Assembly (NCBI GenBank): GCA_032871835.1
Contig: CM065296.1
Coordinates: 116,632,146-116,696,145, forward strand
Source of the DNA: Dipteronia dyeriana
Taxonomy: Eukaryota; Streptophyta; Magnoliopsida; Sapindales; Sapindaceae
DNA length: 64,000 nt
Direction of reading: 5' to 3'
This document shows, one piece after another, positions 1-11,868 of the stretch. Position 1 is the first letter of the stretch, and every line of letters begins with the position of its first letter. The notes beneath the pieces were generated by a model. The model was not told the origin of the DNA. It saw nothing but the letters and a program-made list of their open reading frames with translations, and did no database searches. Made by a program: the position numbers and the translations under genes.

Positions 1-600
1 CGCATGGCACCTCGGAAAGGCCTCCTTCAGCCGTATACATCCACCTTGATCTCGGACCAGAAATTCACCCTTTCCCCATTTCCTACCACCATCGTGTAAA
101 CCCACCATTGATCATCTTAGCCGTCAGAGAGCCAACCTTTGACAGACTATCAATAGATTTCATAAAGAACGAAGCTTTTTTAATATCCTTGACACTCTAA
201 AACAAGGATGCCTCATCTAACCCATATTTCAAACACACAACTCTCCTCCAAAGCGAACTGACTTCTCTTCCAAACCTCCACAACCACTTGGCTAATAAAG
301 CTTTATTTTTATCAAGAATTCTTCCAATTCCTAAACCACCATTGCCCTTCCTATTACAAACATCCACCCATCTAATAGCATGAAATTTTTGTTTGACATC
401 GTTATCACCCTATAGGAAGCTTCTTTGAATCCTTTCAATACGATTCACCACGCTTACCGGAATCTTGAAAACCGAAAGGTAATAAGTAGGGATACTCGAA
501 ATTACTGCTTTAATTAACACCACTTTTCCACCTTTTGAAAGGAAATTCCTCTTCCAAGAGGCTAATCGCTTCTCAATTTTATTAACCAAAGGATTCCAAA

Positions 601-1530
601 AAGTCTTAGATCCTAGTCTACCCCCAATGGAACTCCCAGAAACGGTATAGGAAGTGAAGCTTTCTTACATTTAAATAAAATAGTCCAATCCGTCAACTCA
701 TCCGAGATTCCACTTCCCATTTTCACCACACAAGATTTATGAAAGTTTACTTTCAAACCCGAAACCAACTCAAAACATCGTAGAATCCGTTTAGCATTCA
801 AAAGGTATTCTATCTTAGGTTTTAAAAAAAGAATAATATCATCTGCAAATTGAAGGTGAGTTATGTGCATTGAATCATCATTGAAGCTTTCCCCTGAGAT
901 GATATCTAACCTGGTAGCTTGGAGCAAAAGGCCGTTTAACCCTTCCACCACGATGTTGAACAAGAAGGGAGTTAACATATCTCCCTTCCTTAGGCCTCTC
1001 TGAATAGTAAATTAGGGAGTCAGAATACCATTAACCAAAACCGACATCCAAGGAGAAGAGATGCATTCTTTTATCCATATATGCCACTTTATACCAAATC
1101 CCATTCCTTCCATCATTGAATCCAGAAAAACGTGGTCCACACTATCATATGCCTTCTCAAAATCTAACTTCACTAACAAACCACCTTCATTTGCAGACCT
1201 TCATTTATGAATGATCTCTTCAGCTATAACCAAACTATCCGAGCTCTAGCGGTTTTCAACAAAAGCCATCTGAGACTCTCCAATGATCGAATTCATCACC
1301 TTCCTTAGTCTATTGGCCAACACCTTAGCAAGCACCTTATACATCGAGCTTACTAAACTAATAGGTCTAAAATCCTTCATGGATATTGGATTGCCAACTT
1401 TATGAATGAGAGCAATGAAAGCTCTATTCAACTCCCTAACCGCCGACTCGTCCTTATGGAGTTCGTTGATGAAATTCATAAAGTCCCCTTTAATTGTACC
1501 CTAATGGGCTTTGAAGAAATTCATATTGAT
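601..1530 (-). pseudogene. LINE ORF2 reverse transcriptase domain, broken
   Basis: Two blocks of an L1-type RT are clear. The upstream one reads FIALIHKVGNP then FRPISLVSSMYKVLAKVLANRL then AFVENR (about 1430-1246). The downstream one reads LTPFLFNIVVEGLN then THLQFADDIILF (about 978-800), with the catalytic FADD intact. Between them, near 1.0-1.25 kb, the frame shifts and stops appear. The stretch 1-600 continues as post-RT sequence with a GNG...FW signature. The enzyme would copy LINE RNA at the nicked target, but this copy cannot make a full protein. Confidence 0.92.
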
Positions 1531-2385
1531 CCCGTCCGAACCAGGGGCCTTGTTGCCATCGCTCCCCGAAACCACCATCCACACTTCTTCCTCTGTAAAA
1601 ACCTCTTCCAAACCTTGACTCTCAATCTCAGAGAGCTTTTTAAGATTGGAGACCGACATATTCAGCCTTTGCCAAATTCCTTTTGAAAATGATTTTCAAA
1701 GAAATTAAAGATTCTCCTTCTAAGAATATTTGGATCAGATATAATAACACCTTCGAAAGAAACATCGCTAATAAAATTTCGCCTCCTCCTTCCATTAGCC
1801 ACATTATGAAAAAACTTGGTGTTTTTATCACCCTTCGACAACCATTTAATTCTTGATCTTTGTCTCCATGTTTGTTCCTATAACTGGTAACACTTCCACA
1901 AGGACTCTAGAAGCTTATAACACTCTCCCTTTAGAGAATCTGACCACCCCTCAACAACAACCCTCCTATCTATCAACCACAAACTCTTTTCTATCTCAGA
2001 AGGCTGGACTGAACCAGTTTTGATATTCAGGACCCAACTCTTCAACCTTTTCTTGACTTCCTTAACCTTTGAAAAAAGCATGAAACCTTTGGAGCCCGAA
2101 ACCACACAATTCGACCATCCCTTTAAAGCGTCATTCATCATGTATTTCTCTTCCAACAACCAATTTAGAAAGCGAAATGGAAACGAGCCCTCACCCGTCT
2201 TAGGCTCTCCGATCATCACCGGATTTATATCCGAAAAGCTTCAGGGCAGCCCCCGTTGATACATATTTGGGAACCATCCAAGGATAGTTGGAGATAAAAG
2301 AAATCTATCCAGTCTTGTCCAAGATTCCTTCACTCTATTATTGGACCAGGTAAAAGTTAAACCATGAAGAGGCATGTCAACAATG

Positions 2386-2905
2386 TTAGCTTGAGCGATA
2401 AATCTTGAAAAAAAACTTCATGGAACCCAAGTTACCACTCACCCCAATCCTTTCCGAAGGGTCCAAGACAGTGTTTAAATCTCCTTCCACACACCACGAG
2501 AAATTTTGTTGCACATCTAAAATAAAATCCCACAAAATTCTTCTATCACTTTCGACAAAACCAGCATAAACAATACAAAACACAATATCCTTCTTAAACT
2601 TATTCAACCTTCCTATTAAAATCAAACAATTATTATTAGAGATGCATGAATCCATAGTGAAAAAAATCCTCGTTCCATAAGGAAATCAATCCTTATGAAG
2701 CCCCTACCGAATCCACCCCAACTCCTCTGTTAAGAATTGAACCCCCCAAAGCACGAATGATATTACTATTGAAAGATTGTAACTTAGACTCCTGAACAAA
2801 AAAGCATGCCCGGTTTATGCTTATTAACCAGCCAATAAACCATCTTCTTTTTTCCCCCACACCAAGACCTCTAACATTCCAAGAGAGAATTATCATAAAA
2901 AGCAA
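2386..2905 (-). pseudogene. LINE ORF2 endonuclease (EEP) domain, broken
   Basis: The N-terminus of ORF2 reads ILSWNVRGLGVGEKRRW and then FFVQESKL, the hallmark first two blocks of the APE-like endonuclease that nicks target DNA. Further down, in another frame, come CIVYAGFVESDRRILWDFI and SWCVEGDLNTVLDPSER, matching the 'GDFN' block with Leu-Asn after GD. Frame changes near 2.66 and 2.70 kb and several stops inactivate it. It sits between ORF1 and the reverse transcriptase, as expected. Confidence 0.88.
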
Positions 2906-3485
2906 GGAAACCCACACAACACAAAAAACACAAAGAAAAAACTCAGCCGCCAATCTCAGCAGCCAGCTTATCATCATTTTCTTTCTCTCTTCTTGCAATA
3001 ACCTCCCCTAAAACATTTTTCTTTCCATTAAAATCAAAACCCGAGGCAACTCTCATCTCAATCACTTAGCTATTTCATCTTCCAAATTCCATTACGCCTT
3101 CGAACCTCCTCCCGCACCTTCCGTTCTAACATCATCGGCCTTATTCCTTTCGCAAGTGTTGAAACAGCCCAATGCTACTCCTCTTTCAATAACCTTGGCA
3201 ATCTCATCTTCCAAATCCCAACTCATTCTTAACTAATTTAAAGCTTTTCTGACATTTCTTTTTTGAAAAAAAAAAATCCACATCCCTAAGATCAACCGCA
3301 ATTGGGACAACCGCTAAATCCTTTGCCATAATTTACCCTCCTTCAGAATCCCTCAATGGTAACTGGATCGGAGCTTTAAGCGAAAGATTCACTACACTTC
3401 CTTCAAGATCGAAAATGTGAGCAACCACCTTTTGAATCTTAGAATCTAAAAGGTGATTTGGGTCTATGTCCTTTGTCTTTGTAGC

Positions 3486-4852
3486 CTAAGAGTTGTTTGG
3501 ATTGCATTCATCCCTAACAACCTTTTTCTTAGGTTTTGAACCCAAGCTGGACCTATCTTTGGACTTGATAGAGTCTGGTAACTGAAAAGTTAACCCATCA
3601 CCACTTTGAGGCCCAACACCCCTTGAAGGCCCAATCCGTTTAGACCTTATATCTTCTCTTATGAACTCAGAACATTCGCCTCTGTAGAGCCCACCATCAT
3701 TCCATTGACTTTCTTCAAAAGATGAATCAGATGACGTTGAACTACTAAACTCCTTACCACCCATCCTCTGCAACACATCCTCCTTTTCTAGAATCATCTT
3801 TCCATTCAAACTACACTGATGTGATGGCCATTTTTTCCTTCGTTTTACATAATGTTGCTTGCCTTTATCCTTCGATATAGATTGATGACTACCATCTTTA
3901 TGAAAGTTATGATTGGAAAGGTCCATATTGTCTCTATTCTTGGGGTCCTCAATAGACTGTCTCCTACTTTTGACCTTAACTCATACATTTTCCTCTTTCG
4001 TTGTTCTGTCAAAGTCCATAGATTCATCATCTCTGTCAAAAGATCTAGCACTGTTTTGCCATTGGATCTGCACCGTCTTGTTTCTTTCTTGAGCAAATTC
4101 AAATTTCAAACCTAGAGTATCGGTTAACCACTCAGTATCGATAGAGGATTCCTCTATCTCCATCGAGACCTGAAAAGCCATCGCCCCATCACCGACCTTC
4201 ACTAGCCTAGAATTTGTTTGGTTTTTAGACTTCTCCACAAGCAACATGCATCTGTCCATTCTTTTTCTCTAAAGGGAGTCACTATCAATAAAGAGAAGTT
4301 CACCAAACAACCCTCCTAATTTTTTGAAAAAGAGAGCATTCCAATGACATAACGAGATCCCTGTGAATTTAATCCACACTGGACTTAGTTGAGGATGAAG
4401 ATTCACTGACCATCTCTCCATTGAGATGAAAGTATCTTCCCAGAAAAACTTATTGTTTATAAAACCTTTACAATCAAACTCTGACTCAAAACACCAAAGA
4501 ATCAATCTTCCACACACATATCTTGACGAAAAAACAAAACCCCTATCTTCCAATCTCTGATTAACCTTTACCATACTAGAAAATTCTTTCAATCTTCCCA
4601 CAGCACACCCTCGTAGCCATCTTCTATCAACATAACCACTATCCAATTTCTAGTTCCGTCTTCTATTTTCATCACTTCCTTAGAATCCACTCTCTTCCCA
4701 CTATCCTCTCCCTTTCCATTAAACAGTTTGACTACCTCCACAAAGGAATGACTCCGTTTATCCATTCTCATATTGTCCTCCCATAAATCAAGGTCTCTAC
4801 CCTGAATATCATTCACTATGTTTTCATCATGTCTTTGAACTCTTGCAGCCAC
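3486..4852 (-). pseudogene. LINE ORF1 remainder: DUF4283-like domain and charged linker
   Basis: Overlapping minus-strand frames give a segment (about 4646-4270) resembling DUF4283, the ORF1 domain of many plant LINEs. It has the pattern RRWLRGCAVGRLKEFSSM, then W.VNLHP.LSPVWIKFTGISLCHWN, then G.LLFIDSDS. A Ser/Lys-rich, low-complexity linker follows (3926-3486). Frame changes near 4270, 4100 and 3930 break the reading frame. In the family, ORF1 packages LINE RNA. No zinc knuckle was seen. This is a relic rather than an expressed gene. Confidence 0.7.
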
Positions 4853-4867
4853 ATGTCTTCTCTTATT

Positions 4868-5110
4868 CTAGTCATATAGGGTGATTCTAGTGTTGATCGT
4901 CCTCCCATACACATGCATGCCATTAGTTTCTTCTGCTACCTTTCTAGACTCCTCCTGAGAAGCAAATCTAACAAAAGCAAAACCATTATTCCTTTGTCTC
5001 TTTGGTGATGAGAGGAAGATATCTCTCACCTTACCAAACGTCTTGAATAATGTCCAAAGGCACATCTGATCTGCTTTAGGATGAAGGTTGTCCATGAAAA
5101 TGGAATGAAG
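4868..5110 (-). pseudogene. LINE ORF1 start: RRM RNA-binding domain
   Basis: The translated minus strand shows an RRM of about 75 residues. The RNP2-like strand reads HSIFMDNL and the RNP1 motif reads NGFAFVRF, followed by an acidic helix and a beta strand ending in RTINTRITLYD, just before a stop at about 4868. The domain should bind single-stranded RNA, here presumably the LINE transcript. It sits at the 5' end of the element, upstream of a DUF4283-like segment in a shifted frame, so ORF1 is broken. The start codon cannot be fixed: the only Met in this frame lies inside RNP2, and the frame stays open upstream. Confidence 0.85.
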
Positions 5111-5120
5111 TTTCTCCCTA

Positions 5121-5734
5121 AAATTCAGACTTCTCGCCTCCCTGCGTCCCGAATGTCTCTCATAACTATAGTAATCAAAGCCTCTATCTCATTATATATA
5201 TATATATATATAATTTTTCTCTCATCGGGACTTTCTGCCAACCTTCGCGGTTCATCATTTGTACGACCGCGGTTTGCATAAACAAAGAAAACCACATAAA
5301 TTGCTCATTTTGCTCCCCAAGATGCGTTTCTACCCAAAAACACCCCATTTTCACATGATGACTTCCCCAAACCATAGTGAACCTGTACAAGGCTCATAAA
5401 ACACATTGTATTCACAAAATGCTCGAAAACGAGAACAGAAGCTAGGAAATGAGGACCTTAAATAGGTATATAAATTGTTCTGATCAGCCACTCTGTAATC
5501 CATGTGTGCATTGTGTTTTGTGTGGATGTTTTTTGAATACTTGATGCTTTCACTAGATTGATCAATTTGTGGATGATATTTTGATGGTGTGGTACGATGA
5601 GAGGTGACTCACATAACATGTTTGATTAAATGTCCTATATGCATGACTAGTAAAGTAGAGATACCTAAGGCTAGCGTATAGGACCATTGTTTGTGTACTA
5701 AAGTTCTTAATGAGTTCATACATATAGTCTAGGG
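5121..5734. other. Gap between LINE and solo LTR: TA microsatellite and a dispersed repeat
   Basis: A (TA)n run lies at about 5193-5212. The stretch 5385-5490 is closely similar, in the same orientation, to 7885-8010 (shared words include 'aaggctcataaaa' and 'gttctgatca'). The TA run with its TTTTTCTC flank also recurs inverted near 7340-7370. No coding potential was seen. The piece just left of 5735 probably belongs with 6783-7230 as one older sequence split by the solo LTR. Confidence 0.5.
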
Positions 5735-6782
5735 TGTTAGGTTTTGGCTCGTATTCTCAAGTGAACCCAATGTTAACCAAACGAGACTTAACTGATGTGG
5801 AGCTCTGGAGACGGTGTTTGAGGGAGTTTTGAAGACTGAAAGAACTGAAGAAATAAAATCTGATAGGGACCGCGGTGTAGTCCGTTGTGCGTACAAGCGC
5901 ACAGACCGCGACATAAGGAGCGGCCAAGCTCCTATGGATTCACAAGGTGTAAACCGCGGCGGAGGTAAATGCACCAACCTTGGTATTCTGAGCGGTGGTT
6001 GACAGTGACGATTTACGGTGTTGGGCATGGGTGGCCAACCGCTACCCAAACCGTGGTAATGGCGGATTTTACCCAAATTAGGAATGTTACGTGAAAATAG
6101 GAAATGTGTTTTCTTCTTAAAGTTCTTGTGCTAATCAGAAAATGAAAGAATTTATCTTTATGAAGAATAGGAAAGTCCTGAACTTGAAGAAAAAAGATTT
6201 GTCCTTAACAAACAGGCTTGTCATAAATAGAAAATAGTATTTATATGGAACAAGTAATTATTGTATGTTTATGAGTAGGATTTTCTTTTATCTTAAACTC
6301 ATGTAACTAATATAAATAGAATCCTGTATCTAGGTTTTTTGTATGTGGAATTAATAAATACCATGTAACATCAGAGAGTGGAGAGATCCGGGTGAGAGAC
6401 CCGTGGGAATATCCGGGGAAAGATCAAAGGGAATATCAGTAGATCAAATTAGAGATTCATGGGTGATATTCAGGGGAGACCTAGGGGATAATGGGGGTTC
6501 TTGGTGAGGATCTGGTGAGCGTGGTTTGGGGTTTGAGTGTGAGAGAGAATCCTGAAATATAAGGTTGTAACAATTTATCATATAGTGAAACTTTCTCTGT
6601 TGTTCTGACGGCCCGTGATTTTTTTACCTGATTTGGGTTTTCCACGTATATATTGTATTGTGGTTGATTTATTTTCTCTCATCTATTTTTATGCTATTGA
6701 CGTTATTAATTGTTATAAGTTATGGGCGTATATTAGACACGACGATTCCGCGATCATCGATTTTCAAAATCATTCCCTAACA
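5735..6782 (+). mobile_element. Solo LTR, copia-like, TSD TAGGG
   Basis: A 1,048 bp unit begins TGTTAGG and ends CCCTAACA, with TAGGG immediately on both sides (5730-5734 and 6783-6787). It has the standard TG...CA ends and a 5 bp target-site duplication. No internal domain is attached, so it is a solo LTR left by LTR-LTR recombination. It is homologous in inverted orientation to 27875-28942, with the same termini and the shared internal words 'accgcgg' and 'gattcacaaggtgtaaacc'. A TATAAATA-like stretch lies near 6310 and the putative R/U5 region after it. Confidence 0.93.
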
Positions 6783-7230
6783 TAGGGTCATCGAGAGATA
6801 GGCTTTAGGTGTGTTTGGATATCATCTCTATTACTGGAGAGGGTGTAAAGATTATAGTTGTGTGCACAAGTCTACAATTCGTATTTGTACGAATTGGGTA
6901 TTTAGTTGAGTCTAGAGCTAGAAATAGTATAGGGTAAGGTGGATGCTATGTCTTAGCATATCTCATCGTATAATTACATTCTATCTCATTGGGTCTTACA
7001 ATTTACAATTTTATTTTAAACTTGCTTGAGTTTTTAATTTAGATTAGTAGTAGTTCTCTTAAGATAAACATTCTCATTTTAATCATAATTCAAATAGTAG
7101 TTAGATCAATCAATTTTGATACTCAACTCCTCAATCTTCGTGGGAACAAACTTTATTCATTATTATACTACGCTCCGGCCTCGTACGATTGCAAGCACCC
7201 ATCTGTGGAGTGATCACTTATTTATATTAG
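6783..7230 (+). mobile_element. Probable old LTR (gypsy-like U5) remnant split by the solo LTR
   Basis: The region is non-coding. Near 7130-7200 the text 'ctcaatcttcgtgggaac' followed by 'tactacg...cgattgcaagcacc' resembles the 3' end of the LTR in some Ty3/gypsy elements. The matching other half would be the stretch left of 5735. I saw no pol domains or clean termini, so this is an impression only. Confidence 0.3.
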
Positions 7231-7439
7231 TTCCACAACTATCAAACATTAGATTCACATACTTCAGCTGAGTCAAAGTCTTCTTAAACTTAATCAATAA
7301 CTCACAAGTCTCGTCCTAATTTTAAAAGTTCCGTTCGGTCCTGAGGAGAAAAAAATTATATATATATATATATATAATAAGGTTTGAGGGAAATGGGGAA
7401 ATGAGGATGTGGGACCTTCTCCATATTGAGAATTTGAAT

Positions 7440-8160
7440 CGATGAACATGGAAACGACATACCTAATATTTGCCATAACTCAGCAATTAACGTCTATAAC
7501 AGAAAAATAAGATAAGAGAAAAAAATAAATAAACAATCACACAACACAAGATATACATGGAAAACTCTAAACAGGGAAAAAACCACGGGCCGTCAAGACG
7601 ATAGAGAAATTGGTCATATGCGGTATGAACAACATAATTGCTTGACAACTCTGCGCACCGTTACGAAAACGTCCATAACTTCCTCCCAAAACCCCAGAAT
7701 CACTATCTGTAAAATGTGCTGGAAAGTAGACATCTGGAGATTTTTGAAAAGTGGTAATAGCCAATGTTTTTCAATCGAAAGAGGGGGATATGATCTTTTG
7801 AAGTTGAGTGTTCTGCACAAGCAATTCCAATTTCAGCCCTTCTAACCTCCAAAACCCTTCAATTTAGCTCAAACCCTTATTTCAAGGGATATAACCTACA
7901 CAAGGCTCATAAAAGACATTATATTCACAAAAATACTTGAAAACTAGAACAAAAACTAGGTAATGGGGACCTCAAATAGGTACATAAATCGTTCTGATCA
8001 ATACACCCCTCCAAAAAAATCCCCCTAGGTCTCCCTTGAATATCACCAATGTATCTCCCTCTTGATCCACAGATATTCACCATATCCCTCCCCGGATATT
8101 CCAAGAGACGTCCCTTTGAATCCATCCACTCTATAACGAAAGTATGACAAGGAGTATAAC
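7440..8160 (-). mobile_element. Diverged, incomplete relative of the TGTTAGG solo LTR family
   Basis: From about 7465 ('cctaatatttgccataactc') through 7600 ('aaaccacgggccgtcaagacga') the text aligns with 27915-28060 of the minus-strand solo LTR. From 8025 to 8120 ('tccccctaggtctccc', 'ttgatccac', 'ggatattcc') it aligns with 28165-28240. The middle (7640-8000) is unrelated and partly shared with 5385-5490, so the copy is a mosaic. Clear termini and a TSD were not found. Confidence 0.7.
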
Positions 8161-8470
8161 TTTGAATTTAAAGGCGTTAGCTTTTATTTAAACACAATAT
8201 CTATTCATCCTATGAGGTATATAATTTAAAATCATTGAATTTCTATTTCTTTTTCTGTTTTTTTTTTTTTGAAAAAAAAAACAGCAGTCTTGATAAATCT
8301 CATGTGAATATGTGATATATTCAAGCTATTTCCAGAAGAACGATTTTTAAAGAATATTTTTAATTAGTTTTAAAATCTTAGTCAAATATCTTAATGAAGA
8401 TAAATTTATGGATTAAATGGTCTTAAAACACTAATCCAATTAAAAATAATAATATAAAAGTGATTGAATT

Positions 8471-8658
8471 TGTTGGGTGTGCAACCAAAGTCCCACATTG
8501 GCTAGACATGGGGATGATCTTAGGTATATAAGTATGTAAATAACCTTCATTGTTATGAGACCTTTTGGGTAGAGATCCATGAGCAAATCCGTAAGGGCTT
8601 GGCCCAAAGCGGGCAATATCATACCAATGTGGAGAATGTGGATTCCGTACTTCTAACA
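8471..8658 (+). repeat. TRIM left LTR
   Basis: This is the left of the two terminal repeats, TGTTGGGTGTGC to TTCTAACA. It is followed at 8661 by the primer-binding site. Many substitutions against the right LTR indicate an old insertion. Confidence 0.93.
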
Positions 8659-8731
8659 AATGGTATCAAAGCCGTGCTCCAGACTTGACCGAGATGTAGT
8701 CGAACCAAGCCAGGAGATGGTGGGCCTCAGG

Positions 8732-8995
8732 TAATCGTGGACCGGCGGTTCGATCCACTTTTTTTTTTTTTTTACAATTTTGCTTAAGAAAAAAAAAAAT
8801 TGGAACCGGCGGTTCTAGAACCGGAACCGGAACCGAACCGCCGGTTCCAAGATGATTTTTTTCCGGAGGAGAACTGGAACCGAACCTTCAGCCCTACGGT
8901 TACGGTTCCGAAACCTGTTCCATGGTTCCGGTTACGATTGCGGTTACGGTTCATTTCACATGGTTACTGTTCGAACCGAACCGTGGTCATGTCTA
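8732..8995. mobile_element. hAT-like MITE nested in the TRIM, 8 bp TSD GCCTCAGG/GCCCCAGG
   Basis: The element starts at TAATCGTGGACCGG and ends at GGTCATGTCTA. It is flanked by 8 bp direct repeats differing at one position (8724-8731 and 8996-9003). It is built of runs of GGAACCG and GGTTACGG, like the larger element at 52996. Its removal would restore an ordinary TRIM interior. The 8 bp duplication points to the hAT superfamily. The terminal inverted repeats are imperfect. Confidence 0.7.
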
Positions 8996-9199
8996 GCCCC
9001 AGGTAGCTCGCGTTGGGTCAGTGATGTTATTTCTCGAGGCAGGAGATGATCCAGATCTTCACATAAGACGTGTGCTTTGACGTGGTGGAGAGGAGTAACC
9101 TCGATGGAGTGGTGCCCCTAACATTGACGGATGGAATGATCGCTTGAGGGGAGATCCGAACTGTGAAGATAATGATGGTCCTTTGTTAAAGGGGAGGAT

Positions 9200-9387
9200 T
9201 GTTGGGTATCCAACCAAAGTCCCACATTTGCTAGACTTAGGGAAGATCTTGGGTATATAAGTATGGAAATAATCTCCATTGGTATGAGGCTTTTTGGGTA
9301 GAGACCCATGAGTAAATCCATTCGGGCTTGGTCCAAAGTGGACAATATTATACCAATGTAGAGAATATAGATTCCATACTTTTATCA
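9200..9387 (+). repeat. TRIM right LTR
   Basis: This is the right terminal repeat, TGTTGGGTATCC to TTTTATCA. It follows a polypurine tract and is followed by target duplication GAATT. Confidence 0.93.
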
Positions 9388-10133
9388 GAATTTTGGGAAA
9401 AAAGATGTAGTTCATCACAATGAGTATAAACAATGCATAAGTATTTGTTTTGTTATCTTTATTAGAAATCGTGATAAAATAAAAATAAAAATAAAAATAA
9501 CATTCGCACCAAAACTTGAGATAACAAAACAATGCTTTTAAGTTTTAGGGTGGAATTATGTTACTCCGAATGTTTTCACGTCGGTGAATAAACAATATAA
9601 CAAGAAAACTTCATGAGCTATGAAATCATTTTCCTTTCAAAAAGAAAATTAAATAATACCTAGCGACAGATGTCTTCCTTTTAAAAACCATTTTATCTTG
9701 TCAAATTATCCATAACAATAACCTCGAGTTTTATTTTATGAAACAAAACTATGATCTCTACTTAATGAAAAATCATATTATGCATTAATTTTAAAATTCT
9801 ATTAAGGTCTTAATTCTTAAGTTTTAGTTTCTTGTACCATTCCGTGTCAAATTTAAAGCAATTGAATGTTGTGTTATTGAGAAATAATTGTACACACACA
9901 AATCCAATCACAAACAAACAATATGAAAGTAATAAGAAGAAAAATACGACACCGAAGATTTTGGATGGTTCAGTAATTTACCAACGTCCACATAGCGCAC
10001 CACACTCAATCCATTATTCTCAGAGTTGATTACAATCTCTCCGTCTCTCCTTCAGTCTCTCTACAATTTTTCTTACTATTAATTTTTCTTACATATTACG
10101 CACTACAAAATATAATGGGAAATAATAGTATTT
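9388..10133 (-). mobile_element. Mostly non-coding; contains a truncated LTR fragment (about 9868-10085)
   Basis: The first 450 bp show nothing recognisable. From 9868 to 10085 the text ('attgagaaataattgtacac', 'accgaagattttggatgg', 'cactcaatccattattctcagag') parallels 10134-10345 almost word for word. It is therefore a second, truncated copy of the end of the adjacent LTR family. No coding region is supported. Confidence 0.5.
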
Positions 10134-10861
10134 TGTTGTTGAGAAAAAAATCGCACACATACAAATCAAAAAACAAATAAATAATAGAAAACAATAAGAA
10201 GAAAGAAGACACCAAAGATTTTACGTGGTTTAGCAATTTGTCTACGTTCATCGAACGTACCGTACTCAATCCACTATTTCCATAGTTAATTACAATTTCT
10301 TTGTCTCTTTTTTAGTCTTTCAATAATTGTTTTCTCTTTAACAATTTTTTTCACACATTATGCAATTTACATGATATTAGTTTTTATACGGGTATGTTTC
10401 TTTTTCCACCTACTTATCTACGTAAAAAATCCTATATCTCGTAAATTTGTGTCCGACCGGTGACCGATGTACATCTTTACAGTGCTCTAACAGCGTGTAA
10501 CCACTAGAGACAAACCGCTGTCACGTCACTGTCATAATTCGCAACGCTTCACACGACGTTTTCAATATTTGGTCGACCGCTGTTTAATACGTTGTGCAAA
10601 TGCACAGCGTTCTCCTTGCAAAAAAGCACACCACTGTCCAAGTCGTTGTACAAGGCCACAGCGTGCGTGAATCAAACAACATGAAGCATTCAAATTGCTT
10701 CTTACGTCATCTCCACATTCCAGTTAAAGCCAATTGACTTTGCTTTGCTTCAGTTTTTTTTTTTTAATTATTTTCACGAAAGACAAAAAACAATTTACTT
10801 GATTTTGACCAACATTGACTTTGCTTCTTTGATTTTAAGTCTTTAGCGTATCATTCCAACA
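10134..10861 (-). repeat. Probable 3' LTR of the neighbouring copia element
   Basis: The candidate LTR has TGTTG at 10134 and CCAACA at 10861, so it has inverted TG...CA ends. It directly precedes, on the minus strand, the copia pol region that starts at about 11.9 kb. The middle (10440-10700) holds 'accgctgt' and 'cacagcg' runs as seen in related LTRs. The left boundary is chosen by analogy, and no TSD is available because the element is truncated at its other end. Confidence 0.5.
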
Positions 10862-10919
10862 ATCGTCCAATCGAAGACCGAACTTTCTTGATAAGTTGGT
10901 GGATAAATAACGGTACACT

Positions 10920-11860
10920 TAAGGGTGAGCGTTTTTTCTGGTTAGGTTGGGTTTGGTTGAAATTTTTTCGACACATCCAACCCAAAGTAAATTTTAATCA
11001 AATCCAACCCAATCCAATCCAACCAAACCCAACTCAATCCAACCCAATCCAATAATTATCGGGTTGGGTTGGGTTGGGTTGGGTTGATCGGGTTGAGTTT
11101 TTTAAGCTCAATAGAAAAAATATATTTGAATTCGAATTTTGTTATATCAAAATTCAAATTTAAAATAATTTTTCACCTAAATATCACATCACATTGAGTT
11201 TAGATTTCTTAAAAACATTAAAATCAAATCACCACGTATAATACAATTGTTTAAATATTTGTTGCATAATTAAAAAAAATATATATATAACAATTTATCC
11301 AACTCGGAAAGCTTCCATCTAAATCTCCCATCAATTTTACAATTATAATCACTTCGTCAAATAACTCGTAGTTGGATAATCTATTATTTATTTCAACCAA
11401 CATAATAGTTTGAGTTTATATACAATTATTATACCTTTTTCTATTAAATTCTTAATCAAATCCTAAGAAAAAAAATACATTTTAAAGTATAATTAAGGAT
11501 GTGTCAATTAATACAAAAGACAAAGATAATATAATTGCATGTTTATAATAAATGTATTATATATTTATGGTATAAAATATAATTATGTATTTATATTTAT
11601 CATTTATAATATTATAAATGGTGCATGAGTAAAAAATTTAAATATTTTTAAAAAATGAGATTATATAATAGATATAATATTAAATAAAATTATTTAATTT
11701 ATTTTTTATTATTAATGTCTGGTTGTCGGGTTGGGTTGGGTTATATTTTGTCAACCCAACCCAATCCAATCTTAAAAACAACCCAACCCAATCAAGTCGG
11801 GTTGGGTCGGGTTGGTCGGGTTGGTCGGGTTGGTCGGGTTGGCGGGTTGGTGCCCCCCTA
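10920..11860. mobile_element. hAT-like non-autonomous element, 8 bp TSD GGTACACT/GGTGCACT
   Basis: A 941 bp insert is flanked by 8 bp direct repeats differing at one base (10912-10919 and 11861-11868). It begins TAAGGGTGAGC and ends TGCCCCCCTA. Both ends are packed with GGGTTGGGTT and its complement, giving inverted-repeat subterminal arms around an AT-rich core. It has no transposase. It splits the copia sequence between its 3' end and the RNase H region. Confidence 0.85.
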
Positions 11861-11868
11861 GGTGCACT

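Larger units (their letters stand above)
1..5120 (-). mobile_element. Degenerate L1-type LINE (non-LTR retrotransposon) with RRM-containing ORF1, truncated by window edge
   Basis: Reading the minus strand from about 5.1 kb down to 1 gives the order of a plant L1 element. An RRM and a DUF4283-like segment come first (ORF1), then an apurinic endonuclease (SWNVRGLG motif near 2.88 kb), then reverse transcriptase (FRPISLV near 1.36 kb, FADD near 0.84 kb). At the window edge is the post-RT stretch, with a GNG...FW signature near 0.1 kb. Frames change and stops occur throughout, so no intact ORF remains. The 3' end (zf-RVT domain, poly-A tail) lies outside the window. RRM-bearing ORF1 is known from the BNR LINEs of sugar beet. 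Class and orientation are confident; the exact 5' end near 5.1-5.2 kb is not. Confidence 0.93.
8471..9387 (+). mobile_element. TRIM (terminal-repeat retrotransposon in miniature), complete, TSD GAATT
   Basis: Two direct repeats of about 188 bp (8471-8658 and 9200-9387) begin TGTTGGGT and end AACA or ATCA. GAATT flanks the whole element (8466-8470 and 9388-9392). Two bases after the left LTR comes TGGTATCAAAGCC (8661-8673), matching the initiator tRNA-Met primer-binding site of plant LTR elements with one difference. A purine tract, GGGGAGGA, precedes the right LTR. The interior (8659-9199) has no gag or pol, so the element depends on another for transposition. A 264 bp hAT-like MITE is nested inside it; without that insert the element would be about 645 bp. 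Confidence 0.95.
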
